From: Mesorhizobium sp.
Lineage (GTDB): Bacteria; Pseudomonadota; Alphaproteobacteria; Rhizobiales; Rhizobiaceae
Assembly (NCBI RefSeq): GCF_004963255.1
Contig: NZ_SUGA01000005.1
Span: 214,734 to 278,733 of the forward strand
Reading direction: 5' to 3'
Length of the DNA stretch: 64,000 nucleotides
Below the pieces are notes generated by a model. The model worked only from the letters and a program-made list of their open reading frames with translations. It was not told the origin of the DNA and searched no databases. Positions 55,281 to 63,994 of this stretch are shown here, piece after piece. Positions within the stretch are counted from its first letter, which is position 1. Each line of letters starts with the position of its first letter. The position numbers and the translations under genes were made by a program.

Positions 55281-56093
55281 CTACGAAGCTGCTGCGCGCT
55301 CTTTCGCCAGCCGCACCAGCACCGCTCGGGTCTGCTCATCGGCCGGGAAAAAGGATTCGATCGCCAGTTCCGACAGCGTGACGTCCAGCGGCGTGCCGAA
55401 CACGGTGATTGTGCTGATGAAGGAAAGCACCTGATCGCAATGCGCGAGCCTGAGCGGATGCACGATGCCGCTCGGCTCGACCGGCGCCGGCCGGCTGCTC
55501 TTCAGGCCGGACGGATAGGCGCGCAGCTCCCGCTCCAGTTCGATCAGCACCGGATCGCCGGTCGCGTCGCTCAGGTGCTTCATCCGTTCGAGCAGATGCG
55601 CGCGCCATTCCGCCAGATTGACGATGCGAGGCGCCACGCCGCCGGGATGCAGGCTCAGCCTCAGCACATTGACCGGCGGCGCAAGCAGCGACTGTTCGGA
55701 AATATCGGCGAGGAATGGGGCGATCGCCGCATTGGCGGAAACAAGGTTCCAGTGCCGGTCCACCGCCAGCGCCGGAAAGGGCTCGTGGCCCTTGAGCACG
55801 GTCTCGACCGCGGCCATCGCCGGCGCCAGCGTGGCGTCGGTCAGTGGCCTCTCGCTGAAGCTCGGCGCGAAGCCCGCCGCGAGCAGCAGCTGGTTGCGTT
55901 GACGCAGCGGGATCGACAGCTGCTCGGCCAGATGCAGCACCATCTCGCGCGACGGCTGCGCGCGGCCGCTCTCGACGAAGGAGAGATGCCGCTGCGAGAT
56001 ATCGGCCTCCATGGCGAGGTCGAGCTGGCTCATGCGCCTTCGTGTGCGCCATTCGCGGATCAGGCTGCCGGCGGAAATGTCGGATGTGATCAT
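55281..56093 (-). CDS. XRE-family regulator with MmyB-like C-terminal domain
   Basis: A 270-residue protein with a helix-turn-helix at ~9-65 (LIREWRTRRRMSQLDLAMEADISQRHLSFVESGRAQPSREMVLHLAEQL) and the MmyB-like ligand domain (ALAVDRHWNLVSANAAIAPFLADI, LRLSLHPGGVAPRIVNLAEWRAHLLERM). MmyB-like domains bind fatty acids or similar small molecules in the few studied cases. Likely a local regulator of the neighbouring transporter, by inference. Confidence 0.92.
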   Translation of the reverse strand: MITSDISAGSLIREWRTRRRMSQLDLAMEADISQRHLSFVESGRAQPSREMVLHLAEQLSIPLRQRNQLLLAAGFAPSFSERPLTDATLAPAMAAVETVLKGHEPFPALAVDRHWNLVSANAAIAPFLADISEQSLLAPPVNVLRLSLHPGGVAPRIVNLAEWRAHLLERMKHLSDATGDPVLIELERELRAYPSGLKSSRPAPVEPSGIVHPLRLAHCDQVLSFISTITVFGTPLDVTLSELAIESFFPADEQTRAVLVRLAKERAAAS

Positions 56094-56167
56094 GCGGTAG
56101 GACTAGGCTGGGCAGGGAGGGAATTCAATTACGTTCGAGGTAATTGGCGAAGGCGCAGAAGCAGCCA

Positions 56168-56333
56168 ATCTCCCCCTTGTGGGGAGATGTCCGGCAGGAC
56201 AGAGGGGGGCGCGAAGGAACGCCAGCTTCTGAAATCCCAAAATTCTCGGCTGGCGTACCGGCCCAATGTTGACAGGCTGGCGGGACAGCGCCCCCTCTGC
56301 CTTGCCAGGCATCTCCCCCACAAGGGGGGAGAT
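56168..56333. repeat. RIME-like palindromic repeat (166 bp), copy 2
   Basis: Outer arms ATCTCCCCCTTGTGGGGAGA / CATCTCCCCCACAAGGGGGG at the other end, with inner GCCAGC / GCTGGC pairs. It lies between the XRE regulator and the uracil-DNA glycosylase. Confidence 0.8.
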
Positions 56334-56344
56334 CAGCTAGTCGC

Positions 56345-57277
56345 CTACGCCCGCAGTTTCGCCTTCACCTCGAGAAAATCCCGCCAGGCCAGTTTCTTGT
56401 GCGCCGGCGTCCGCAATAGATAGGCCGGGTGCAGCGTCGGCATTGCTGGTATCGCAATCCCGGAGGCGGTCGTATGCACACGCCAGTTGCCGCGCAGGCG
56501 CAGGATGCCTTCGGTCGTGTTGAGCAGCGTCTTGGCAGAAGGTCCGCCGAGATTGACCAGCACTTTCGGATTGACCAGCTCGATCTGCCTTTCGATGAAG
56601 GGCCGGCAGATCTCTGTCTCATGCGGCGTCGGCGTACGATTGCCCGGCGGCCGCCACGGGATGACGTTGGCGATATAGGCCGAGGTCCGGTCAAGGCCGA
56701 TCGCCGCCAGCATGCGATCGAGCAGCCGGCCGGAGCGGCCAACAAAGGGCAGGCCCTCCATATCCTCATCGCGGCCCGGCGCCTCGCCGACCAGCATCAG
56801 GTCGGCGTTGGGGTTGCCGTCGGCGAAGACCAGGTTCTTGGCGGTGAATTTGAGATTGCAGCCGTCGAACGCGGCCATGTGCTGGCGCAGCTCATCCAGC
56901 GTCGTCGCGCGGGCGGCAAGCTGGCGCGCCGCGGCCGCCTGTGCCTCGTCGGGAACGGCGGCTGCTGCCGGCGCCCGCGCGGGTGCATCCGGAATATTGC
57001 TGGCGTCGAGGCCGGAGAAGGGCGCCGGCGGATTCTCAGCTTGTTCGGAATCCTGCTCGGGTACCGTTCGGCTCTCGGGCGCGGCTTCGCGGCGCGGCGC
57101 GGCCGGCGCCCGCTCGGCAGGCCTGCGTTCGGCCGGCCCGCGTCCAACTGGCGCTGCCGCCGCTTCGGCAAACCTGTTGATCGGCGCGTCTTCAAGCGCG
57201 TCGTCAACGCCCGCGCTGGCATAGAAGGCGAGCAGTTCGGCGATCTCGGCTGGTGTGCTGGGCGAGGCGGCAGTCAT
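56345..57277 (-). CDS. Uracil-DNA glycosylase, family 4-like without Fe-S cysteines
   Basis: A 310-residue protein whose C-terminal ~190 residues match family 4 uracil glycosylases: LMLVGEAPGRDEDMEGLPFVGRSGRLLDRMLAAIGL, IANVIPWRPPGNRTPTPHE, and TLHPAYLLRTP. The N-terminal ~115 residues are a low-complexity Ala/Pro/Glu tail. Only two cysteines are present (FDGCNL and EICRPF), too few for the [4Fe-4S] cluster of classic family 4 enzymes. A related cluster-less UDG class is known from Bradyrhizobium, as I recall. It removes uracil from DNA. Confidence 0.88.
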   Translation of the reverse strand: MTAASPSTPAEIAELLAFYASAGVDDALEDAPINRFAEAAAAPVGRGPAERRPAERAPAAPRREAAPESRTVPEQDSEQAENPPAPFSGLDASNIPDAPARAPAAAAVPDEAQAAAARQLAARATTLDELRQHMAAFDGCNLKFTAKNLVFADGNPNADLMLVGEAPGRDEDMEGLPFVGRSGRLLDRMLAAIGLDRTSAYIANVIPWRPPGNRTPTPHETEICRPFIERQIELVNPKVLVNLGGPSAKTLLNTTEGILRLRGNWRVHTTASGIAIPAMPTLHPAYLLRTPAHKKLAWRDFLEVKAKLRA

Positions 57278-57316
57278 GGCGCCACCATCGTCCGCGCGGC
57301 GCCGATTTGCAACCTT

Positions 57317-57955
57317 CTAGCCGGTCGGTATGCGCGGATCCTGCACGATGTAGAACGTCCAGCGCGGCGTGTAGTCGGTGATCAGGAAATCGAAGGTTGC
57401 TGACTTCAGCGGATCGACCTTGCCGTTTTTGAACAGCAACTGGTCATAGGGTTCGAACTTGCGCTCGAAATCGGCGAAATTGCTGGAGACGATGTTGTCG
57501 GGCGTCTTGTTGCGCTGGTCGAAGGACAGGCCATCGCCGAACACGCTCGGCTGGTCGAGGATTTCCTGCAGCTCGAATTGGAACTCCACCCAAGGGAGCG
57601 CGCTGTTGTTGAGCACGTCGATGCGCATATACATCACGCCGTTGGCGACCTCGCCGGCCTTGCCGAAGGGCTCGATCGGCTTGGTCGCGCGGATGGTCAG
57701 GGTCACCGGCGTCGCCGTATTCAGCTCCTCCTTGATGACCAGCGGATCTTCCTTGGTGCCGATGCCGGACACGCCGGTGATGCGGAAGCCGCCCAGCTCG
57801 TCGGAGAAGGAATAGGCGCCGGTGGTCCAGACCTTCACCGGATCGGCCTCAGCTGGCAGGCTCAAAAAGAGGAGCGGAAGAACCGCCCGCCAGGCCAGGC
57901 CAGGCGTGAAGAGCAAGCGCTTCGATGGAAAGCCGGGCGGCCCTGGACTGCGCAT
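57317..57955 (-). CDS. Exported protein of unknown function
   Basis: A 212-residue protein with a signal peptide (LAWRAVLPLLFLSLPAEA, about residues 16-35). The mature part is beta-rich (VKVWTTGAYSFSDELGGFRITGVSGIGTKEDPLVI, VTLTIRATKPIEPFG, PWVEFQFELQEIL, ATFDFLITDYTPRWTFYIVQDP). I do not recognise the family, though the regular spacing of strands suggests an immunoglobulin-like fold. The start at 57955 puts the signal near the N-terminus. Confidence 0.78.
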   Translation of the reverse strand: MRSPGPPGFPSKRLLFTPGLAWRAVLPLLFLSLPAEADPVKVWTTGAYSFSDELGGFRITGVSGIGTKEDPLVIKEELNTATPVTLTIRATKPIEPFGKAGEVANGVMYMRIDVLNNSALPWVEFQFELQEILDQPSVFGDGLSFDQRNKTPDNIVSSNFADFERKFEPYDQLLFKNGKVDPLKSATFDFLITDYTPRWTFYIVQDPRIPTG

Positions 57956-58205
57956 GGCGCGAAGTATTGCCGATAACCAAGCCGCCGAACAATTAAAAAC
58001 ATGCCGGCGCCGCCTGGCCTGCCAACATGCCGGGTCTGGCCTATGCTTGGCCATGGCCTGTGTTGCTGCCGTTTCGTAGGAAAACCGCGACTTTTTGTCG
58101 AAATCGGCGTTGTCACGTCAGCGCCGGTTTCGCGTCGCGAATTGATGCGCTATGCAGCGCGTGAGCCAGCACAATGCGAGAATGCGGCAAGCTATAGAGG
58201 GGTCG

Positions 58206-59885
58206 ATGAGCGATATCGAACGCGAAAGCATGGAATTCGACGTGGTGATCGTCGGCGCCGGTCCCGCCGGCCTTGCCGCGGCGATCCGCCTGAAGCAGCT
58301 CAACCCTGAGCTCTCCGTCGTCGTTCTGGAGAAGGGCGGCGAGGTCGGCGCGCACATCCTGTCCGGCGCGGTCGTCGATCCGATCGGCATCGACCGGCTG
58401 CTGCCCGGCTGGCGCGAGGAAAGCGATCATCCGTTCAAGACGCCGGTGACGGCGGACCATTTCCTGGTGCTCGGCCCCGCCGGCTCCTTCCGCCTGCCCA
58501 ATTTCCTGATGCCGCCGCTGATGAACAATCACGGCAACTACATCGTCTCGCTGGGCAATGTCTGCCGCTGGCTGGCGACGAAGGCCGAGGCGCTGGGCGT
58601 CGAGATCTATCCGGGCTTCGCCGCGGCAAGCCTCGTCTATAACGACGCCGGCGCCGTCACCGGCGTCATCACCGGCGACATGGGCGTCGAGAAGGACGGC
58701 ACGCATGGCCCGGCCTACGCGCCAGGCATGGCGCTGATGGGCAAATATGTACTGATCGGCGAGGGCGCGCGGGGCTCCTTGGCCAAGCAGCTCATCGCCA
58801 AATACCAGCTTGCCGACGGCCGCGAGCCGGGCAAGTTCGGCATCGGCCTCAAGGAACTATGGCAGGTCAAGCCGGAGAACCACAAGCCGGGTCTCGTGCA
58901 GCATTCCTTCGGCTGGCCGCTCGACATGAAGACTGGCGGCGGCTCCTTCCTCTACCATCTCGAGGACAATCAGGTGGCGGTCGGCTTCGTCGTCCACCTG
59001 AACTACAAGAACCCCTATCTCTCGCCCTTCGAGGAGTTCCAGCGCTTCAAGACGCATCCGGCGATCGCCGGCACATTCGAAGGCGCCAAGCGCATCGGCT
59101 ATGGCGCGCGCGCCATCACCGAGGGCGGCTGGCAGTCCGTGCCGAAGCTGTCTTTCCCGGGCGGCGTGCTGATGGGTTGCGCCGCCGGCTTCGTCAACGT
59201 GCCGCGCATCAAGGGTTCGCACAATGCGGTGCTGTCCGGCATGCTGGCGGCCGAGCATGTCGCCGACGCCATCGCCGGCGGCCGCGCCAATGACGAGCTT
59301 GTGTCCTATGAGGAGGCCTGGCGCGGCAGCGACATCGGCAAGGATCTGAAGAAGGTGCGCAACGTCAAGCCGCTCTGGTCGCGCTTCGGCACCATCGTCG
59401 GCGTCGGCATCGGCGGCCTCGATATGTGGCTGAACACGCTGTTCGGCTTCTCGCCCTTCGGGACGCTGAAGCACGGCAAGGCCGATTATGCGACGCTCGA
59501 GCCGGCCTCCAGGCATCAGAAGATCGCCTATCCGAAGCCGGACGGCGTCTTGACCTTCGACCGGCTCTCCTCGGTGTTCCTGTCGAACACCAACCATGAG
59601 GAAAACGAGCCGGTGCACCTGATCGTCGGCGACATGGCGCTGCAGCAGCGTTCCGAGCACGACGTCTTCGCCGGTCCCTCGACCCGCTATTGCCCGGCCG
59701 GCGTCTATGAATGGGTGGACAAGGACGGCAACGCCGCCGCCGATCCGTCGGCCAAGGACGTGCGCTTCGTCATCAACGCGCAGAACTGCGTCCACTGCAA
59801 GACTTGCGATATCAAGGACCCGAACCAGAACATCAACTGGGTGCCGCCACAAGGTGGCGAAGGCCCGGTCTATCAGGGCATGTGA
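58206..59885 (+). CDS. Electron-transfer flavoprotein-ubiquinone oxidoreductase
   Basis: A 559-residue enzyme that takes electrons from ETF and reduces ubiquinone at the inner membrane. It has the FAD motif VVIVGAGPAGLAAAIRL at the start and a [4Fe-4S] ferredoxin-like end with C496 (CPAGVYEW) and C528, C531, C534 (CVHCKTCDIKDP), then INWVPPQGGEGPVYQGM. FixC proteins are shorter relatives; the length and cluster place this with ETF-QO. AGAGGGG stands before the ATG. Confidence 0.95.
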   Translation: MSDIERESMEFDVVIVGAGPAGLAAAIRLKQLNPELSVVVLEKGGEVGAHILSGAVVDPIGIDRLLPGWREESDHPFKTPVTADHFLVLGPAGSFRLPNFLMPPLMNNHGNYIVSLGNVCRWLATKAEALGVEIYPGFAAASLVYNDAGAVTGVITGDMGVEKDGTHGPAYAPGMALMGKYVLIGEGARGSLAKQLIAKYQLADGREPGKFGIGLKELWQVKPENHKPGLVQHSFGWPLDMKTGGGSFLYHLEDNQVAVGFVVHLNYKNPYLSPFEEFQRFKTHPAIAGTFEGAKRIGYGARAITEGGWQSVPKLSFPGGVLMGCAAGFVNVPRIKGSHNAVLSGMLAAEHVADAIAGGRANDELVSYEEAWRGSDIGKDLKKVRNVKPLWSRFGTIVGVGIGGLDMWLNTLFGFSPFGTLKHGKADYATLEPASRHQKIAYPKPDGVLTFDRLSSVFLSNTNHEENEPVHLIVGDMALQQRSEHDVFAGPSTRYCPAGVYEWVDKDGNAAADPSAKDVRFVINAQNCVHCKTCDIKDPNQNINWVPPQGGEGPVYQGM

Positions 59886-59994
59886 ACCGCTCAATCTACC
59901 GACAACCGTTTGCGGTTCGGGCCGACCGGCTCCTTAAGCTTGAAATTGCAAGCGGCTTATAGTTCCTTCTCTGCGGATAGGGAGCAAATGGGCC

Positions 59995-60594
59995 ATGCGC
60001 CTGCCGGTTCTTACATGCCTCATCATACTCGGCCTGTGCAGCGGCGCCCCGCAGGCCCTGGCCGGCACCAAGGTGCTGGTCACGACGCGCAACTATGACA
60101 TCGTAGGCGCGACGGGCGCTGCCCTGGTTGAAGCGATGAACCGCAAAGGTCCCAAGCACGGCTTCATGACCCGCGCCATCGCCGACACCGGTTATGTGGT
60201 GAACTGGAAGCTCGATGTGGTTCGAACCGACGGGGTCTGCCGGTTGCGAGGCGCCGACGGAACGATGGAGCTCACCTACACTTTTCCGCGCCTGGCTTCG
60301 CCGCCGAAACCCGAGCTCGAGAGGCGCTGGCGGCGCTTCCTCGCCGGCGTCCACGCCCACGAACGTCACCACGGTCGCATCGCCGAGGCCATGATGCGCG
60401 CCACCGATAAGTCCATTGCCGGCCTGAAGCTTGCCGACAACTGGTTCTGCACCGCTACCCATCGCGAGGCCAGGCGCCGGATCGACGCCGTCTACGCGGA
60501 ATATGAAGCGAAACAGAACGCCTTCGACGCGCGCGAGCACCGCGACGGCGGCCATGTCGACCGGCTGGTCAACGCGCTGGTGGGGAAGAACTGA
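59995..60594 (+). CDS. DUF922 family secreted putative zinc protease
   Basis: A 199-residue protein with a signal peptide (ending about residue 23, PQALA-G). It shows DUF922 features: YDIVGATGAALVEAMNRKGP, GYVVNWKLDVVR, LTYTFPRLASPP, and the helix HAHERHHGRIAEAM, where H-x-x-H and a later Glu could hold zinc. Proteolysis is predicted for the family but little tested. GGGAG lies upstream. Confidence 0.88.
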   Translation: MRLPVLTCLIILGLCSGAPQALAGTKVLVTTRNYDIVGATGAALVEAMNRKGPKHGFMTRAIADTGYVVNWKLDVVRTDGVCRLRGADGTMELTYTFPRLASPPKPELERRWRRFLAGVHAHERHHGRIAEAMMRATDKSIAGLKLADNWFCTATHREARRRIDAVYAEYEAKQNAFDAREHRDGGHVDRLVNALVGKN

Positions 60595-60624
60595 ACTCAG
60601 CCTGTTCGCTTAAGAAACGAAGCG

Positions 60625-61662
60625 TCAACCCCGCGGTCTGTCCGGCGCGTCGTTCGCCGCCAGCGCCGACTTGTGCGCGTCCTCGGGCGGGTCGCTTGCG
60701 GGCGGCAGCGTGAATTCGACCAGCACCGGGAGATGGTCGGAGCCTGTATCCTCCAGCCGGGCCGACGAGAGGATGGTCACCTCGCCCTTGCTGAACACCT
60801 GGTCGATCGGCAAACCTGCATAGCGGCGCAGGACGTCGGGCAGGGTGCGGTGGATCCAGGTCGGGCCGGCCGAGGGCATCAGCGTCATGCCGCTGAGCCG
60901 CGCCACCCGCCGCACCGCCGCGCTCCACGGCACGGCATTGCAGTCGCCGGCCATGATGGCGGTTTCGCCGAGCGCTGCCAGCGGTTCCGCCAGCTCGCCG
61001 ATCTGCCAGGACTGCTCCATTGGCCATGGCCAGCTGAGATGGATCGCGGCGACGTCGACCGGAACGCCGTTGAAATCGATCGCGGCGGTTGCCATCGCGC
61101 CGCGCGGCTCGCAACGCGGCGCGGTGCCGGCGGCGAACGGACGGCGTGACAAGAGCGCCACGCCGAATATGCCGTTGGGATAGTCGCACAGGATGCGATA
61201 GGGATAGGCGTCGGCAATATAGCCGAGCTCCTTTGCCCACATGCCGGACACTTCGTCGAGCGTGATGACGTCCGGATTGGTCCGGCCGATCAGCGACAGC
61301 ACCTTCTTCGGCGTCGGATTGTTGAAGCGCAGGTTCATCTGCAGCAGGCTGTAGACGATCCGGTCGGCCGGCTTCGCGACCGCCTGCTGGGTCGACAGCC
61401 TGGGCAGCGCGCTCGTGGTCGTGGCGAGGCATACAATGGCGAAGACCAGCGCCGCGACCGCCTGCAGCCGGTAGGAACCGGCAAGCAGCGGCAGCGCGAG
61501 CAGCGCCGTCAGCACGCTCAGATGCATGCGGAAATGCGAGAAGGAATCGAAGGCCGGATGCAGCGCGCCGAAGAACCCGGCCAGCAGCGCGGCCGAAAAT
61601 GCCGTCATCGCCAGGAATGTCAGCTGAGCCATCATGCTCAAGCGCGCACCGCCCGTAGTCAT
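60625..61662 (-). CDS. Membrane protein with endonuclease/exonuclease/phosphatase domain
   Basis: A 345-residue protein with two or three N-terminal helices (~8-82) and an EEP-fold domain: LLQMNLRFNNPTP, PDVITLDEVSG, IMAGDCNAVPWSAAVRR, and GSDHLPVLVEFTLP, the catalytic DxN and SDH motifs. Such membrane EEP proteins may cleave phosphodiesters in lipids or nucleic acids outside the cytoplasm; substrate unknown. The start at 61662 lacks a strong ribosome site; an ATG at 61635 or 61632 is possible. Confidence 0.87.
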   Translation of the reverse strand: MTTGGARLSMMAQLTFLAMTAFSAALLAGFFGALHPAFDSFSHFRMHLSVLTALLALPLLAGSYRLQAVAALVFAIVCLATTTSALPRLSTQQAVAKPADRIVYSLLQMNLRFNNPTPKKVLSLIGRTNPDVITLDEVSGMWAKELGYIADAYPYRILCDYPNGIFGVALLSRRPFAAGTAPRCEPRGAMATAAIDFNGVPVDVAAIHLSWPWPMEQSWQIGELAEPLAALGETAIMAGDCNAVPWSAAVRRVARLSGMTLMPSAGPTWIHRTLPDVLRRYAGLPIDQVFSKGEVTILSSARLEDTGSDHLPVLVEFTLPPASDPPEDAHKSALAANDAPDRPRG

Positions 61663-61754
61663 CTTATTGCCCCGGCAATCCGTTCTGATCGCTTATCGGC
61701 CAAATTGCGGCTCAAGCAAGACGACGGATTGCCTCGCCAGCAGCTGGCACGCGC

Positions 61755-63257
61755 CTACTGGAACGCCGTCTCCGAGAAACTTCTGAGCTTGCGCGAATGC
61801 AGCCGCTCCATCGGCATTTCGGCAAGCTTCTCCATCGCCTTGATGCCGATGGTGAGATGCTGCGCCACCTGCCGCTTGTAGAACTCGGTCGCCATGCCGG
61901 GCAGCTTCAACTCGCCATGCAGCGGCTTGTCGGAAACGCACAGCAGCGTGCCGTAGGGCACCCGGAAGCGGAAGCCGTTGGCGGCAATCGTCGCCGATTC
62001 CATGTCGAGCGCGATGGCGCGCGACTGCGACAGGCGCTGCACCGGTCCGCGCTGGTCGCGCAGTTCCCAGTTGCGGTTGTCGATGGTGGCGACGGTGCCG
62101 GTGCGCATGATGCGCTTGAGGTCGTAGCCGGAAAGTCCAGTGACTTCGGCGACTGCTTCCTGCAGCGCCACCTGGATCTCGGCCAGCGGCGGGATCGGCA
62201 CCCAGACCGGCAAATCGTCATCCAGTACGTGGTCCTCGCGCACATAGGCATGCGCCAGCACATAGTCGCCAAGCGCCTGCGTGTTGCGCAGGCCCGCGCA
62301 ATGGCCGAGCATGACCCAGGCATGCGGCCGAAGCACCGCGATATGGTCGGTGATCGTCTTGGCGTTGGAGGGGCCGACGCCGATATTGACCATGGTGATG
62401 CCGCCATGGCCGGGCTTCTTCAGGTGATAGGCCGGCATTTGCGGCAGCCGCTGCGGCGGCGTGCCTTCGCTCGGCGCGCCGGCTCCCGCCTTGGTTACGA
62501 CATTGCCCGGTTCGACGAATTCACTGTAGCCGCCTCCACCACTCTCCATCAGTTCGCGAGCCCGTGCCACGAACTCGTCGATATAGAACTGGTAGTTGGT
62601 GAACAGCACGAAGTTCTGGAAGTGCTGCGGGCTGGTCGCCGTGTAATGCGTCATGCGGTGCAGCGAATAGTCGATGCGCTGCGCAGTGAACGGCGCGAGC
62701 GGCCTTGGCTCACCGAACGCCACCTCGAAAGTGCCGTTGGCGATCTGGTCGTCGGTGCCGTCGAGATCCGGCACGTCGAACAGGTCACGGATCGGCCGCT
62801 TGATGCGCTCGGCGGCCGCGCCGTCGACATAGCTGCCTTCCAGGAAGGCGAAATGCAGCGGAATGGGCGTCGTCGATTCCGACACCGTCACTGTCACGCC
62901 GTGGTTGCGCATGATGAGGCGAAGCTGCTCGATGAGGTAGTTCTCGAACAGCTGCGGCTGGGTGATGGTGGTGGCGAAATGCCCGGGCGTCGGCATATGC
63001 CCATAGGCCTGACGGGAGTCGACCTGGCTGAACGAGGTCGTGGTGACGCCGATCTGCGGATAGAAGGCCCGGTAGCGCTTGCTCTCGTCGGCGCCCGCGG
63101 CAAGAGCGGCGAAGGAATCGCGCAGGAATTTGGTGTTGCGGTCATAGAGCGCCTGCAGCGCCGCGACGGCCTTTTTGGCGTCATGGAAGCTCTGCGCGCC
63201 GAAAGGCTCCGGCATGACGACCGATTCGATGGCTTGGGGGTAGATTCGCTTTTCCAT
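61755..63257 (-). CDS. amn: AMP nucleosidase
   Basis: A 500-residue enzyme that splits AMP into adenine and ribose 5-phosphate. The C-terminal half is a nucleoside-phosphorylase fold (ITMVNIGVGPSNAKTITDHIAVLRPHAWVMLGHCAGLR, GDYVLAHAYVREDHVL, SRAIALDMESATIAANGFRFRVPYGTLLCVSDKPLHGE) and the N-terminal part is the AMP nucleosidase-specific domain with the YxPxPGHFATT segment. Length equals the E. coli enzyme's. Confidence 0.96.
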   Translation of the reverse strand: MEKRIYPQAIESVVMPEPFGAQSFHDAKKAVAALQALYDRNTKFLRDSFAALAAGADESKRYRAFYPQIGVTTTSFSQVDSRQAYGHMPTPGHFATTITQPQLFENYLIEQLRLIMRNHGVTVTVSESTTPIPLHFAFLEGSYVDGAAAERIKRPIRDLFDVPDLDGTDDQIANGTFEVAFGEPRPLAPFTAQRIDYSLHRMTHYTATSPQHFQNFVLFTNYQFYIDEFVARARELMESGGGGYSEFVEPGNVVTKAGAGAPSEGTPPQRLPQMPAYHLKKPGHGGITMVNIGVGPSNAKTITDHIAVLRPHAWVMLGHCAGLRNTQALGDYVLAHAYVREDHVLDDDLPVWVPIPPLAEIQVALQEAVAEVTGLSGYDLKRIMRTGTVATIDNRNWELRDQRGPVQRLSQSRAIALDMESATIAANGFRFRVPYGTLLCVSDKPLHGELKLPGMATEFYKRQVAQHLTIGIKAMEKLAEMPMERLHSRKLRSFSETAFQ

Positions 63258-63379
63258 GTCTCAATATAGAGATTCAGGATGGCGCTTGGGAGGGGGATGT
63301 GGGACCGCGAGAGCCGATAGCGTTGATTTTCTTCGGATGTGTTTAAGGCGCGCTGGAGCCAGTCGCACCGTTCGACACT

Positions 63380-63583
63380 CTATAAAGCCTGTCCGCGCTG
63401 CAGGCTGACCAGCAGCACAAAGCCGACGCTCCTGTTCTTATTCGCCGGCGCCTCGATCCTGTGGCCCGTATCGGCGCGCATCATCGGCACAGCCAGCACC
63501 GGGGCGGCGAGCAGCATCAGGATGAGCGTCGCCCGCGGCAGCAGCCTCAGGATCTTCGTTGTGGTGGCGGCGATGCGGTTCAT
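63380..63583 (-). CDS. Possible small membrane protein (67 residues)
   Basis: Starting MNRIAATTTKILRLLPRATLILMLLAAPVLAVPMM, this ORF has one hydrophobic segment (~15-35), which could be a signal or an anchor, and a short polar end. The ribosome site is weak (GGACACC, 10 nt away). It lies 66 nt behind the better-supported 44-residue gene, so the two could be cotranscribed. I do not recognise it. Confidence 0.4.
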   Translation of the reverse strand: MNRIAATTTKILRLLPRATLILMLLAAPVLAVPMMRADTGHRIEAPANKNRSVGFVLLVSLQRGQAL

Positions 63584-63649
63584 TTTGGTGGTGTCCCGAT
63601 TTTCAACGTGGTCGATTTTCAACTTTGTCGTTTCAGCGCGTCACTTGGT

Positions 63650-63784
63650 TCACGGAGCCGAGAATGAAGCCGCTGGCCGTTCCCATAAGCGGGCCGAGTG
63701 GCCGCCTTCGGCCACCAGGATCGCGAAGAGCATGCCGAACAGGCTCATCAGCAGGCAGACGATGGTGAAGCGGCGGGCAAGCAT
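63650..63784 (-). CDS. Small single-pass membrane protein (44 residues)
   Basis: AAGGAGAG stands 5-7 nt before the ATG at 63782-63784, one of the best ribosome sites in the window. The product has a hydrophobic helix at ~7-25 (FTIVCLLMSLFGMLFAILVA) after a basic MLARR start, i.e. cytoplasmic N-terminus, then a short polar tail with a Trp (RLWERPAAS). The family is not known to me. A 150-nt GC-rich upstream gap holds no gene. Confidence 0.6.
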   Translation of the reverse strand: MLARRFTIVCLLMSLFGMLFAILVAEGGHSARLWERPAASFSAP

Positions 63785-63944
63785 TTCTCTCTCCTTCAAT
63801 GCGGGAGAGAATGCCGCAATGCCTCTGAACCGGTTCTGAGACCGGTATTCATCTGCGGTTCAAAATGATTGACGAGGTCTCAAGCCGCCGCCGGCGACAA
63901 GACCGTTCGGCGGAGCGCCGCCGCCGCAAAAGAAAAAGGGGCCG

Positions 63945-63994
63945 CTTAAAGCATGTCTCCCGAAATTGGGAACCGGTTTCGGGATAAAGACATG
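63945..63994. repeat. Palindromic repeat, family D, near window end
   Basis: TTAAAGCATGTCTCCCGAAATTGGGAACCGGTTTCGGGATAAAGACATG is the inverted copy of the element at 45328, shown here in two halves: arms GCATGTCT and AGACATG. Confidence 0.8.
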
